In this document: one piece after another, positions 18,081 to 26,796 of the stretch
How the letters are laid out: each line of letters opens with the position of its first letter
Numbering within the stretch: position 1 is the first letter of the stretch
From: Limimaricola sp.
GTDB lineage: Bacteria > Pseudomonadota > Alphaproteobacteria > Rhodobacterales > Rhodobacteraceae
DNA: 64,000 bases
Assembly (NCBI RefSeq): GCF_016125575.1
Contig: NZ_WGLM01000003.1
Coordinates: forward strand, 62,001-126,000
Reading direction: 5' to 3'
Translations under genes and position numbers: made by a program
Notes under the pieces: generated by a model
Databases searched by the model: none
Told to the model about the DNA's origin: nothing
Seen by the model: the letters and a program-made list of their open reading frames with translations, nothing else

Positions 18081-18143
18081 GCGGCAGGTTCCTTCGATGC
18101 AACATGCCCGGCACTTTCGCGCGCCAGGCCCGGGGGGGTGGGT

Positions 18144-18173
18144 GAGATGCGGCCGGTGGTCCGGCCGCATCTC
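18144..18173 (-). promoter_or_regulatory. strong mRNA hairpin between binding-protein and permease genes
   Basis: A perfect 13-base stem (GAGATGCGGCCGG / CCGGCCGCATCTC) with a 4-base loop lies 9 bases past the binding-protein stop and 64 bases before the permease start. No T run follows, so it is unlikely to be a full terminator. In comparable operons such hairpins protect the binding-protein mRNA and lower permease expression. Confidence 0.65.
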
Positions 18174-18181
18174 GTGTCGTC

Positions 18182-19735
18182 TTACTTGGAGGCGAGCTTG
18201 GCGTCGAAAAGCTCGACGACCTCGTCGCGGCGCGCTTGCCAGTCGATCCGGTTGCTGACGCCGTAGAAGTCCGGCTGGAAGTACATCAGCAGCCACGGGC
18301 CGTCGTCGTGGAACACCTTCAGCATCTCGTTGATGACCGCGCGTTCCTCTTCAGGCGTCTTGGCGGCCTCGATCTGCTTCCAGCCGTCGAACCAGCGCGG
18401 ATCGTCCCAGTTGGTGTAGTTCGGACCCGAGTCAACCGTGGCAAGGTCGGACATGTCGTAGAGCGCGCTCCACAACCCGCCGCCCGAGCCGAGGAAGAAC
18501 ATCGGTCCCGCCTCGTGCTTGCGGATCAGCGGCACGTAGACCGACGCCCAGTCCATCAGCTCGACATTGGTCTTGACCCCGATGTCGGTCAGGTACTGGC
18601 CGACCGCCAGAACGACGTTGGCATCGTTGAGGTAACGCCCGCGGCCTGCCTGCAGCGTGATCTCGAAGCGCACGCCGTTGGCATCCTTGGGATAGCCGGC
18701 CGCATCAAGCAGCTTGCCCGCCATTTCCGGATCGTAGGGATACGGCTTGAGGTCGGGGTTGCCCTGCGGCGGGTTGACCAGGCTGGTCGCGCGTTCGCAG
18801 TCGAAGTTCAGCAACTGCTTGCAGATCGTCGGCACGTCCACCGCGTATTGCAGCGCGCGACGGACATCGGCCTTCCGGATCGCCTCGGCCCCTTTTCCGG
18901 TGAACGAGGTGCTCTGGTTGAAACCGACATACATCCGCCGTGTGCCCTGCACCTTCTCGACCCTGGCGACACCGCTGTTGTCGATGGCGTCAAGCTGGTC
19001 CGGCGAGACGTTGGTGATGATGTCGACGTTGCCGGTCAGCAGTTCCGCCGTGCGGGTCGAGGCTTCAGGAATGATCCGGTAGTCGATGGTCTTGAAGTTA
19101 CCGGGATCCTGCCATTTCTGCAGAACGATTTCCGAACCCGGGGTCCAGCTGACCAGCTTGTAGGGGCCGGACGCGACGGGCTTGGTCGAGGCGTCCTCGA
19201 GGCTCATCTTCTCGTAGCTGTCCTTGCAGTGGATGAACACCTCGGTCAGGAAGCCCGGCGTCATCGAGCTCTTGATGCCCACGTTGATGACGACGTGTTC
19301 GGGATCGGGCGCGGTGGCGCCCTTGAAGTCGATCGAGGTGAAGATGAACCCCGGCGTGTTGCCGGTGAAGTTGTTGGCCGGGTCGGCGGCGCGGTTGAAC
19401 GAATAGGCCACGTCCTCGGCCGTCAGGGCCTCGCCGTCCGAGCAGGTATGGCCCGGGGGAATGTGATAGGTGTACGACTTGCCGTCATCGCTGACGGTAT
19501 AGCTGTCGGACAGCCGCGGCGTGACCTTGCCGTCGACCGAGATCGACGAAAGCGTGGTGAAGATGTGCTCGGCGATGTTGGACGCATCGCGCGAGCTGAT
19601 CTCGGCGGGATCGAGCGTGTCGATGTCTGCGCTCAGCCCGACGACGATGGTATCGGCCGCGGGCGTCGCGAGGACCGCATGCGGAACCCCCATGACCGCC
19701 CCGGCGAACACCAGCGCATATTTGAATTGTCGCAT
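18182..19735 (-). CDS. ABC transporter solute-binding protein, family 5 (peptide type)
   Basis: 517 residues. A Sec signal peptide (ALVFAGAVMGVPHAVLATPA) is followed by the family 5 fold: SDIDTLDPAEISSRDASNI-like opening, PRLSDSYTVSDDGKSYTYHI, CSDGEALTAEDVAYSFNR and SGPYKLVSW. The mature protein is periplasmic and should deliver a peptide, opine or glycoside to the DppB/C-type permeases just downstream. GAGGAG lies seven bases before the ATG. The matching ATPases are encoded about 18 kb away on the other strand. Confidence 0.92.
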   Translation of the reverse strand: MRQFKYALVFAGAVMGVPHAVLATPAADTIVVGLSADIDTLDPAEISSRDASNIAEHIFTTLSSISVDGKVTPRLSDSYTVSDDGKSYTYHIPPGHTCSDGEALTAEDVAYSFNRAADPANNFTGNTPGFIFTSIDFKGATAPDPEHVVINVGIKSSMTPGFLTEVFIHCKDSYEKMSLEDASTKPVASGPYKLVSWTPGSEIVLQKWQDPGNFKTIDYRIIPEASTRTAELLTGNVDIITNVSPDQLDAIDNSGVARVEKVQGTRRMYVGFNQSTSFTGKGAEAIRKADVRRALQYAVDVPTICKQLLNFDCERATSLVNPPQGNPDLKPYPYDPEMAGKLLDAAGYPKDANGVRFEITLQAGRGRYLNDANVVLAVGQYLTDIGVKTNVELMDWASVYVPLIRKHEAGPMFFLGSGGGLWSALYDMSDLATVDSGPNYTNWDDPRWFDGWKQIEAAKTPEEERAVINEMLKVFHDDGPWLLMYFQPDFYGVSNRIDWQARRDEVVELFDAKLASK

Positions 19736-19737
19736 GT

Positions 19738-20793
19738 CTAACTCCTCTGTTGCAGCGGAAATTCCGCTCTTGTCGCAAGTTGTGGTAGTTCGGCCAGTTC
19801 GACCGCTTCGCCTCTGCCTGATGAAAGAATGCAGGCTTCGAGCATCTGCAGCGACCGAAGATGGTCACGGCCTGTGCACTGCGGCGGGGTTGATCCCCGC
19901 CATGTTGTCACGAAGGATGCGAGCAGTGCGGCCGCATCCGTGATCCACTGCACATGTGCCTCCAGCGGCACATCGCGCAGATGCCTGTCGTCCCTGCGCG
20001 CATAGCGCAACGCGCCGAACATCTCCTGCTGGACGACCACCCCTTCGGTGCAGTCGGTCCTCCATTCGAAGCCGAGATTGTCCCAGTTGCCCTGCCAGGT
20101 GCCCTGGTAGTTCACGCAAAGCCCGCCATCGAAATCCAGGATCGCCGAGACGTTCGCGTCCCCGCGATACATCGACCAGGGCGGGTTGAAGGTGCGGGCA
20201 TAGACGCGCACGGGTTCGGCCCCGTAGACGAAACGCATCAGGTCGAAGTGATGCACCGACTGTTCCCACAGCATCGGCTGGTCCATCGTCAGCGGATACT
20301 TGTTGAGGTGCGGCAAGGTGCCGTCGCGCCAGCGTTCATAAGTGAAGCGCGCGAAGGCGGGCCGGCCGACGGTGCCTTCGGCAAACAGCCGGATCATTGC
20401 CTGCGTCACGGGCAGGAAGCGGAAGTTGAGCCCGACGATCAGCGGAACACCGGCCGACTCGGCCATCTCGACGCACGTCTCGGCGGTGGCCATATCATCG
20501 GCCAGCGGCTTTTCGGCAAGGATCGCAAGGCCGTGCCGGCAGCACGTCTCGACCAGCGCCGCGCGCCCCTCGGGCGGCGTGCACAACAGCACCGCATCGG
20601 CCGCCACGCCGATCATATCGACCAGGCCGGCCCCCATCACCGCCTTGGGATACTGCCCCGCCAGGCGGTCCCGCGCGGCCGGGTCGGGGTCGCACAGCCC
20701 GACGATGTCGACGTCGGGATTGTCGGAAATGACCGCAAGCCAAGTGCGCGCCCGCGCGCCCAGTCCGACGACGATGAGGCGCATCGGGGTCAT
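19738..20793 (-). CDS. Gfo/Idh/MocA-family oxidoreductase
   Basis: 351 residues. It has the Rossmann motif LIVVGLGARARTWLAVI and the catalytic ILAEKPLADD Lys, followed by a substrate domain containing HHFDLMRFVYG. It differs clearly from the other family member at 15020, so the two are not a recent duplication. The ATG overlaps the epimerase stop, and the stop ends just before the binding-protein gene. It probably acts on a polyol- or sugar-like moiety of the substrate. Confidence 0.9.
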   Translation of the reverse strand: MTPMRLIVVGLGARARTWLAVISDNPDVDIVGLCDPDPAARDRLAGQYPKAVMGAGLVDMIGVAADAVLLCTPPEGRAALVETCCRHGLAILAEKPLADDMATAETCVEMAESAGVPLIVGLNFRFLPVTQAMIRLFAEGTVGRPAFARFTYERWRDGTLPHLNKYPLTMDQPMLWEQSVHHFDLMRFVYGAEPVRVYARTFNPPWSMYRGDANVSAILDFDGGLCVNYQGTWQGNWDNLGFEWRTDCTEGVVVQQEMFGALRYARRDDRHLRDVPLEAHVQWITDAAALLASFVTTWRGSTPPQCTGRDHLRSLQMLEACILSSGRGEAVELAELPQLATRAEFPLQQRS

Positions 20794-21716
20794 GCCACGC
20801 CCTCGCGCTGCAAAAGGCCCGCCAGGGCCGCGCGCACCGGCGTCCAGTGGAAACCGTTCAGCGCAGACGTGATGGCAGATCCCATCGGCCCCTTGGCAGC
20901 AGGCCAGGGCCCCGGCGCGACCTCTACCCGCGTTCCCGGCACCACCGCCGCGATGGCCTGCGCCAGGTCGAGGTCACTGAGAACCTCGGTGCTGCCGCAA
21001 TGCAGCACGTCGACCAGGTCCCCGGGAAAGGTGATCAGCAGGCCGGCCAAGGCACGGCCGATATCGGGCAACCATGTCCAGTCGCGCCTTGCCTGCGGGG
21101 TCTCGACCCGGATGAGGCCCTCTGCCTTCGCCGCGGCGATCATCCGCGCCACCAGCCCAAGGCCGGGACGCGACGGGCGCGGCGCCTCGCGCGGGCCGAA
21201 CATGTTGCCCAGTCGCAGGCTGAGCGTGGCAAAGGAGGCATCTGCGGCCCCTTGGGTCACGATCTCGCCGGCCTTTTTTGCCGCGGAATAGGGGCCGCGC
21301 GCCGTCGCCGGCGAAAACTCGGTCAACGTGCCAGCACCGTCATCGGCGCAGAACACGCCGGTTGAACTGAGAAAGACAAACCGCGCCGCGCCGGCATGGC
21401 GCGCCCAGGCCAGACACCCCGTGAGCAGATCCATGTTGGTGCGCACATGCGCCGCCGCACTGATGCCCAGTGTGGCCGGCCCGGCCGTGATGGCCGCGCC
21501 GTGGATGACGGCGAAGGGCCGCGCCGCGTTCAGGGTTTCCAGCGCCTCGGGCAAGGTGCCGGTGACGCGGCGGATCGCGCCCAGGCGGCTCGCCGCGTCA
21601 TCGTCGAAGGTGCGGTCCACCGCGATCACGTCGAACCCGGCCGCGGCCAGCTCCACCGAGATCTGCGAACAGACGAAACCGCCCGCGCCGGTGACCACGA
21701 CCAGCCGCGCGGTCAT
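20790..21716 (-). CDS. NAD-dependent epimerase/dehydratase (extended SDR)
   Basis: 308 residues, with the start at 21716 set by the ATGA overlap with the upstream aldolase gene. It has the dinucleotide motif VVVTGAGGFVCSQI, Asp of VIAVDRTFDD, the HGAAITAG segment, the FLSSTGVF Ser/Thr site and YSAAKKAGE (Tyr-x-x-x-Lys) near residue 150. The fold is that of UDP-sugar epimerases, but many catabolic members act on aldonates. Its setting, between a DHDPS-like aldolase and a Gfo/Idh enzyme, suits an aldonate or polyol dehydrogenase role. Confidence 0.87.
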   Translation of the reverse strand: MTARLVVVTGAGGFVCSQISVELAAAGFDVIAVDRTFDDDAASRLGAIRRVTGTLPEALETLNAARPFAVIHGAAITAGPATLGISAAAHVRTNMDLLTGCLAWARHAGAARFVFLSSTGVFCADDGAGTLTEFSPATARGPYSAAKKAGEIVTQGAADASFATLSLRLGNMFGPREAPRPSRPGLGLVARMIAAAKAEGLIRVETPQARRDWTWLPDIGRALAGLLITFPGDLVDVLHCGSTEVLSDLDLAQAIAAVVPGTRVEVAPGPWPAAKGPMGSAITSALNGFHWTPVRAALAGLLQREGVA

Positions 21717-22615
21717 GGCGCGACCTGCGGGCCGGCAAGCCGCACGGCCTCGGCAATAGCAGCCTCGTGCGCGGCGCCGGTTTCGACGAATGGCGGCCTT
21801 ACGCGAGCAAAGGCCATGTCGCCGCGCTGCCGCGCGACGGCGGCCTTGATCGCCGGGATCAGCGGGAGCCCCTCGAAGATCCGGCGCACGGCCGACACCT
21901 GCTCCAGCAGGGCACCCTCCCCCTCTATCCCCAGCCCGTCGATCAGCCGCCGGATGCCCGCCGGATTGACGTTGGCGCTGGCGCTGATGCAACCGGCGCC
22001 GCCGGCAGCAACGTTCTTGGGGATCAGCGATTCCGAGGCCGAGTAGGTGTCGATCTGGGGAAAGGCTTCGATGACGGCGCGGGTGTTGTCCCAGCTGCCG
22101 GAGCTGTCCTTGAGACCGGCGATGGTGCCCGGATATGCCTTCAGCAGACGTTCGATCAGGCTAAGGGTGATCGGCACGCCCGACATTTGCGGGATGTGGT
22201 AGAGGTAAAGACGCAGCCCCGCGTCCGCCACCGCCTCGATCACCTCGGCATAGGCCGCGAAAACGCCGTCCTCGGGCACGCCCTTGTAGTAGAACGGCGG
22301 CAGCACCAGCACGCCCCGGCAGCCAAGGCCACGGGCATGGGCGGTCAGGGCGACCGTGTCGGCGGCGGCACAACAACCGGTGCCGGGAATGAGGACAGCC
22401 GGGTCGATGCCTCCTTCAACCAGCGCCTCCAGCGCCGCCATCCGTTCCGCGACCGACAGCGAGTTCGCCTCGCTGGTGGTTCCGAAGGGGGCCATGCCAT
22501 GCGCGCCCGCCGTCAGCAGGCCCTTGGCATGGGCAATGAACCGCGCGTGATCGACCGATCCGTCCTGCGCGAAGGGCGTGATGGCCGGAACAAAGACTTC
22601 GGGACGGCGGGTCAT
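21713..22615 (-). CDS. dihydrodipicolinate synthase (DHDPS)/N-acetylneuraminate lyase family aldolase
   Basis: 300 residues, start at 22615 by ATGA overlap. The TIM-barrel features of the family are clear: PFGTTSEANSLSVAER, the substrate Tyr in LYLYHIPQMSG, and the Schiff-base Lys in TIAGLKDSSGSWDN. Genuine DapA lies elsewhere in most genomes; members in catabolic clusters cleave or form keto-acids such as 2-keto-3-deoxy acids or 4-hydroxy-oxo acids. Here it probably splits a keto acid to pyruvate and an aldehyde. Confidence 0.9.
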   Translation of the reverse strand: MTRRPEVFVPAITPFAQDGSVDHARFIAHAKGLLTAGAHGMAPFGTTSEANSLSVAERMAALEALVEGGIDPAVLIPGTGCCAAADTVALTAHARGLGCRGVLVLPPFYYKGVPEDGVFAAYAEVIEAVADAGLRLYLYHIPQMSGVPITLSLIERLLKAYPGTIAGLKDSSGSWDNTRAVIEAFPQIDTYSASESLIPKNVAAGGAGCISASANVNPAGIRRLIDGLGIEGEGALLEQVSAVRRIFEGLPLIPAIKAAVARQRGDMAFARVRPPFVETGAAHEAAIAEAVRLAGPQVAP

Positions 22616-23145
22616 GCTTCGGCCCCTCCAGAGGTTGAGGCATGTTCCCGCACGTGGCCTGGCGCGGGCGCCACGACCTGGCAACTCGCGATGGTCCTGA
22701 ACTCGTCATCCGGTTCACGTCCGCCCCGCCACATCAGCACGGCGAAACTGCCCACCTTGTCGAGCACGGTCGCCCCGAGGTGCCAGACGCCGGGGCTGTA
22801 GATGATGCCAAGCGTGCCCGGCATCAGCATCGCCAGGGCCCGTGTCGGGTCCGGTGCGCCGCTGGGATCGGACGGCATCACCAGCGCGACGTAGCGCGAG
22901 ACGTCCAGCGGGATGAACACCTGCGCGGCAACCGGGTGCCGCTCCAGCCGCTTGATTTCCAGCGGCAGCACCGAGGGTGCCACATGGTTGACATGCAGGA
23001 CGGGCGCACTGCCCTCGGCCCGCTGGTGCAGGTGGTCGCTGAAAAAGGCGCGCTGGCCCAGGGCCGCGGGGGGCTGCACGATCGCGCCGAAGGGCGCAAA
23101 GGCCGCCGGATCGACCGGGCGAAGCGGAACGCGAAGCGGCATCAT
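22612..23145 (-). CDS. ureidoglycolate lyase (AllA)-family protein
   Basis: 177 residues. It starts at the first of two tandem ATGs at 23145, where ATGA overlaps the deacetylase stop. Recognisable AllA features are FAPFGAIVQPP at the start, HVNHVAPSVLPLEIKRLERHP, QVFIPLDVSRYVALVMP and the late IIYSPGVWHLGA. AllA releases urea from ureidoglycolate to give glyoxylate. With the PuuE-like gene upstream this hints at ureide chemistry, but these families also act on other substrates, so the reaction is inferred. Confidence 0.82.
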   Translation of the reverse strand: MMPLRVPLRPVDPAAFAPFGAIVQPPAALGQRAFFSDHLHQRAEGSAPVLHVNHVAPSVLPLEIKRLERHPVAAQVFIPLDVSRYVALVMPSDPSGAPDPTRALAMLMPGTLGIIYSPGVWHLGATVLDKVGSFAVLMWRGGREPDDEFRTIASCQVVAPAPGHVREHASTSGGAEA

Positions 23146-24092
23146 CCGGCCCCTCCCGTCCCCGGCGGCACAACCGCGCGCCAATGCCGCGCGATGTCCT
23201 CGCGCCCGCAAAGCCACACGCCCGTCTTGCCGGCCACGTGATCAAGAAACCGCGTCAGGCCGGCGATGCGGCCGGGATGGCCGATCACGCGGGCATGCAG
23301 GCCGACCGACATCATCCGCGGCACCTCGGCACTTTCGGCCAGCAGCACGTCGAAGGTGTCGATCAGGTAATCCGCGAACTGGGCGCCGCAAAACACGTCG
23401 CCGCTGAGAAACTTCGCGTCGTTCGTCGTCATCGTGTAGGGGATGACCAGGTGATCGCGCCCCGCCGCCGTGGTCCAGTAGGGCAGATCATCGTTGTAGG
23501 CATCGCTGTCGTAGAGAAAGCCGCCATGTTCGGCGACCAGCCCCCGTGTCGCCTCGCTTGGGGCATAGCGGCAATACCAGCCCGCCGGTGCCCTGCCCAC
23601 GCTGCGCAGGATGCTGTCATGGGCCATCGCGATGTGCTGGGCCTCGGTCGCCGGATCGAGGCGGTAATGCTCGACCCAGCGCCAGCCATGCGCACACAGA
23701 TCCCATGAAGCCTCCGCGATCGCCCGGGCAATGGCCGGGGTTCGCTCCAGCGCCATCGCGCTGGCGAACACCGTCACGGGCAGCCCTCGCGAGGTGAAGA
23801 GGTCATGCAGCCGCCAGAAGCCGACGCGGCTGCCATATTCGTACATGCTTTCGACGGCCAGGTCGCGCTGCCCCTGCGGCACGCGCGAGGCGCGAACCTC
23901 GCTCAGGGCCGTTTCGCTGCGCCCGTCCCCCAGTTCCAGGCTGTATTCAGACCCTTCCTCGACATTGAGAACGAGGTTCAGCGCAAGGCCCGCGCCGTTC
24001 GGCCAGCGGACCTGCGGCGGCGCCGCACCGTATCCGGCCAGGTCGCGTGGCCTTGACGGGGCAGCGCCCGAGGGAGGGGCGTGATCAGTCAC
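23142..24092 (-). CDS. polysaccharide-deacetylase-fold hydrolase, PuuE allantoinase-like
   Basis: 316 residues from a GTG at 24092, supported by GGAGGG five bases upstream and overlap with the preceding stop. The protein resembles PuuE-type (metal-independent) allantoinases: RDLAGYGAAPPQVRWPNGAG, LVLNVEEGSEYSLELGDG, ESMYEYGSRVGFWRLHDLF and LCAHGWRWVEHY. PuuE opens the hydantoin ring of allantoin. Only the family resemblance is visible; the substrate here may be another cyclic ureide or an N-acyl sugar. It is coupled to the AllA-like gene. Confidence 0.85.
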   Translation of the reverse strand: MTDHAPPSGAAPSRPRDLAGYGAAPPQVRWPNGAGLALNLVLNVEEGSEYSLELGDGRSETALSEVRASRVPQGQRDLAVESMYEYGSRVGFWRLHDLFTSRGLPVTVFASAMALERTPAIARAIAEASWDLCAHGWRWVEHYRLDPATEAQHIAMAHDSILRSVGRAPAGWYCRYAPSEATRGLVAEHGGFLYDSDAYNDDLPYWTTAAGRDHLVIPYTMTTNDAKFLSGDVFCGAQFADYLIDTFDVLLAESAEVPRMMSVGLHARVIGHPGRIAGLTRFLDHVAGKTGVWLCGREDIARHWRAVVPPGTGGAG

Positions 24093-25083
24093 GCGTTCCC
24101 TCCACCTTGCAGTAGAAGCAGCACCAGTCGCCCATGTTGACATTGGGCAGCGCGCGCAGGCCAAAGAACATGCCCGGCGCAGGCGCCTTCAACTCGCCCA
24201 CGGTGTCGCCGTAGACGTTGACGATCCGCGCGATCGGATCGCCCGTGGCCATCATCGTGAGAAACTTCACGCCCGGTTCGGGCAGGAAGATGCCCGAGGC
24301 CGGCGCCAGAAGCGCCTCCTGCTGGCCCTTGTAGGCAGGCGAAGGATACACCGCCTGCCCGTCCAGCATCTTGTAGTGATAGCAGATGTTGAGGATGGAA
24401 TCGGCCAGTTCCCTGCCGATCTCGCGGAACTTCTCGGGCGAGGTCGCCGATCGTCCGCCCAGCTCGACCGTGATGCCGGTCTTGCCGATCGCCTTCATCG
24501 CCGCCATCGGGCTGCCCGACGGGTTGAAGTTGGACATGATGCAGCCCCAGCCGCGCCCCATCGCCTTGGCCAGTTCCACCGATGCGGGCGTCTCGTCGAC
24601 GAAGATCGCCTTGTCGAGGAACGAATGCGCACCGCCCGAATGGATCGAGATCTCGATGTCGGCCACATCCTTCATCGCCTGCCAGTGGGCATGCGCCACC
24701 CGGTCCGAGAAATAGCCGCCCGCCTTGCCGGGGTAGATCCGGTTCATGTCGTAGGTGAAGGTATCGAGGGGGTTGCCCCGCTCGGCCGCGGAGAAGGCCA
24801 GCGGGTTCATCACCGGCACAAGCACCACCGCACCTTCAAGTTTCGCCGGGTCGATCCGTTCCATCGCCATGTGACAGGCAATCGGGCCTTCAGGCTCGTC
24901 GCCGTGGATCGCGCCATTGACCCAGAATACCTTGCCCGGTTTTTCGCCGTTGATGACGATGACCGGGATTTCAACCTTGACCCCGCCGGCAAGCTCGCCC
25001 GCCGGGATCACGCCGCGCACCATCGTGCCGGGTTCTGCGGTCGCCGTGCCGACCGTCAGGCTTTGGTTGGCCAGGGTGCTCAT
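24085..25083 (-). CDS. succinylglutamate desuccinylase/aspartoacylase-family hydrolase
   Basis: 332 residues, start at 25083 by ATGA overlap. It is a zinc carboxypeptidase-like (M14-related) fold: WVNGAIHGDEPEGP carries the His and Glu zinc ligands near residue 60, NPLAFSAAERGNPLD follows, and EISIHSGGAHSF carries the third ligand near residue 150. The Glu nucleophile is likely in TVELGGRSA. Relatives remove acyl groups from N-acyl amino acids, including DoeB of ectoine breakdown. The C-terminus has a beta-domain (LLAPASGIFLPEPG). It probably deacylates an intermediate. Confidence 0.87.
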   Translation of the reverse strand: MSTLANQSLTVGTATAEPGTMVRGVIPAGELAGGVKVEIPVIVINGEKPGKVFWVNGAIHGDEPEGPIACHMAMERIDPAKLEGAVVLVPVMNPLAFSAAERGNPLDTFTYDMNRIYPGKAGGYFSDRVAHAHWQAMKDVADIEISIHSGGAHSFLDKAIFVDETPASVELAKAMGRGWGCIMSNFNPSGSPMAAMKAIGKTGITVELGGRSATSPEKFREIGRELADSILNICYHYKMLDGQAVYPSPAYKGQQEALLAPASGIFLPEPGVKFLTMMATGDPIARIVNVYGDTVGELKAPAPGMFFGLRALPNVNMGDWCCFYCKVEGTRD

Positions 25084-25568
25084 ACCGCCGCCGCCCCGCC
25101 CTTGTTCCAGGCGTCGAGTTGTTCGGGGGTGTAGACCTGCATGAATTCGATCTCGATGCCGCCGGCATCGTTGTCGAGAAACGCGACGAACCCCTCCGGG
25201 TGCGCGTGGCTGCCCTTGACGTTGCAGGCCTTGCACAGGCGCAGTTCCGCGCCCTCGCTCTTGGCGTGTTCAAGGGCGGCGTCGATATCGTCGACCTCGT
25301 AGCAGATGTGGTGCAACCCCTCGGCGCCACGTTCGGCGATCCACGACGCGAAGCGCCCGTTGGGATCGGTCGACTGGCACAGCTGGTACTCGATGCCGCC
25401 CAGGTTGAAGAGCGCGACCTTGTTGCCCGACTTCGGGAAATGCACGATCTCGGTCTCGGCGGGCACATGCAGGTAGCGCGCATAGGCTTCTAGCGCCACT
25501 TGCGCATCCCGCACGGCGAATGCCATGTGCTTGATTCCCTTAACATTTGGATTGTCTGATTTCACCAT
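25080..25568 (-). CDS. VOC-family (glyoxalase/epimerase-like) protein
   Basis: 162 residues forming two beta-alpha-beta-beta-beta modules. Metal ligand positions are visible: IKHMAFAVRD (His near 13), LFNLGGIEYQL, EGLHHICYEVDDIDAALEH (His near 85) and GGIEIEFMQVY (Glu near 148). This pattern is like methylmalonyl-CoA epimerase and extradiol dioxygenase-type VOC enzymes. The reaction cannot be chosen. It is 14 bases after the aminotransferase gene and overlaps the acyl hydrolase gene. Confidence 0.86.
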   Translation of the reverse strand: MVKSDNPNVKGIKHMAFAVRDAQVALEAYARYLHVPAETEIVHFPKSGNKVALFNLGGIEYQLCQSTDPNGRFASWIAERGAEGLHHICYEVDDIDAALEHAKSEGAELRLCKACNVKGSHAHPEGFVAFLDNDAGGIEIEFMQVYTPEQLDAWNKGGAAAV

Positions 25569-25582
25569 TCTCGTTCTCCTGA

Positions 25583-26782
25583 TCAGCCGGCGGTCTGAAG
25601 CCGTTCGGCGCGAATATCGGCCACCACTTGAGCCATGCGTTGCATTGCGGTCTGAATGCGATCCACGGGCTGGGTCATCGACATCCGCACGAAATCGTCG
25701 GTGTGGTCGCCGTAGATCGTGCCGGGGTACATCATCACCCGGCCCGTCGCTAAAAGCCGTTCGCAGAAGGCGCCCGCGCCCATGCCAAGGTTCAAGCTGG
25801 CGACATTGGCATAGACGTAGAAGGCGCCCTGCGGGTCGGCATAGCTCATGCCCATCGCGTCCAGCCCCGCGCAGATTGCGCGGCGACGCGCGTCATAGGT
25901 CTGGCGCATCTGCTCGACGCAGTCCTGCGGCCCGGTCAGCGCGGCCAGGGCCGCGTGCTGGCTGACCGCCGCCGTGGAGATGGCGAAGGCATGGTTGATC
26001 TCGGACATCGGGACGATCAGCTCGCGCGGCCCGGCAATGTATCCGACGCGCCAGCCGGTCATCGCGTAGGCCTTGGAAAACCCCGACAGGGTGATCGTCC
26101 GCTCGCGCATTCCCGGCAGGGCGGCGACCGGTTGAACCCGATGGTTGCCGAATACCAGCCTCGCGTAGATCTCGTCGGAAATCACGATCAGGTCGTGCTT
26201 GGCTGCCAGTTCGGCGATCTTGCGCACCTCGTCAGGCGGCGTGACGGAACCGGTGGGATTGTTGGGGTTGATCAGCACCAGGATCTTCGAGCGCGGGGTG
26301 ATGTGCGGCTCGATCATCGCGGCGGTCAGGGTGAAATTCGTCTCCATCCCCATCGGGATCTTCACGACCACCGCATCTGACAGTTCGGCCGCTTGGCCGT
26401 AAGGGTTGTAGCCCGGGCACGGCACGATCATCTCGTCGCCGGGGTTGAGCAGCGTCAGCGCGATGATGAACATCGCCTGCTGACCTCCCGGCGTGACGAT
26501 GATCTCGTCCGGCGCGTAAGTGGCCCCGCCGAAGGCCAAGATATTGGCGGCGATCGCTTCGCGCAGCGGCGCGATTCCCTGCGGGTGGGTGTAATGGGTG
26601 GCGCCCTGCGCCAGGGCGTCCTGCCCGGCCCTGACGATATGCGCGGGCGTGTCGAGGTCCGGGTCGCCCCGGCCGAGCTTGATGACATCATCCAGCCCGT
26701 CGGCGATTTCCAGCATCCGGGTGATCAGGTGCGCGTCCGAAAGCTTGACCCGTTTGGCCAGACGCGAGGATGGGCCGGTCAT
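25583..26782 (-). CDS. class I/II pyridoxal-phosphate aminotransferase
   Basis: 399 residues from the ATG at 26782; a TTG at 26791 is also in frame. Fold-type I landmarks: VTPGGQQAMFIIALTLL, NPNNPTGSVTPPDEV, ISDEIYARLVF and the PLP-Lys in SGFSKAYAMTGWRVGY. The C-terminal Arg for the substrate carboxylate is in DDFVRMSMTQP. It resembles aspartate-aminotransferase subgroup I-gamma enzymes. A second, related aminotransferase lies in the rightward arm at 33810. Confidence 0.91.
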   Translation of the reverse strand: MTGPSSRLAKRVKLSDAHLITRMLEIADGLDDVIKLGRGDPDLDTPAHIVRAGQDALAQGATHYTHPQGIAPLREAIAANILAFGGATYAPDEIIVTPGGQQAMFIIALTLLNPGDEMIVPCPGYNPYGQAAELSDAVVVKIPMGMETNFTLTAAMIEPHITPRSKILVLINPNNPTGSVTPPDEVRKIAELAAKHDLIVISDEIYARLVFGNHRVQPVAALPGMRERTITLSGFSKAYAMTGWRVGYIAGPRELIVPMSEINHAFAISTAAVSQHAALAALTGPQDCVEQMRQTYDARRRAICAGLDAMGMSYADPQGAFYVYANVASLNLGMGAGAFCERLLATGRVMMYPGTIYGDHTDDFVRMSMTQPVDRIQTAMQRMAQVVADIRAERLQTAG

Positions 26783-26796
26783 GATGTTCAACTCCT

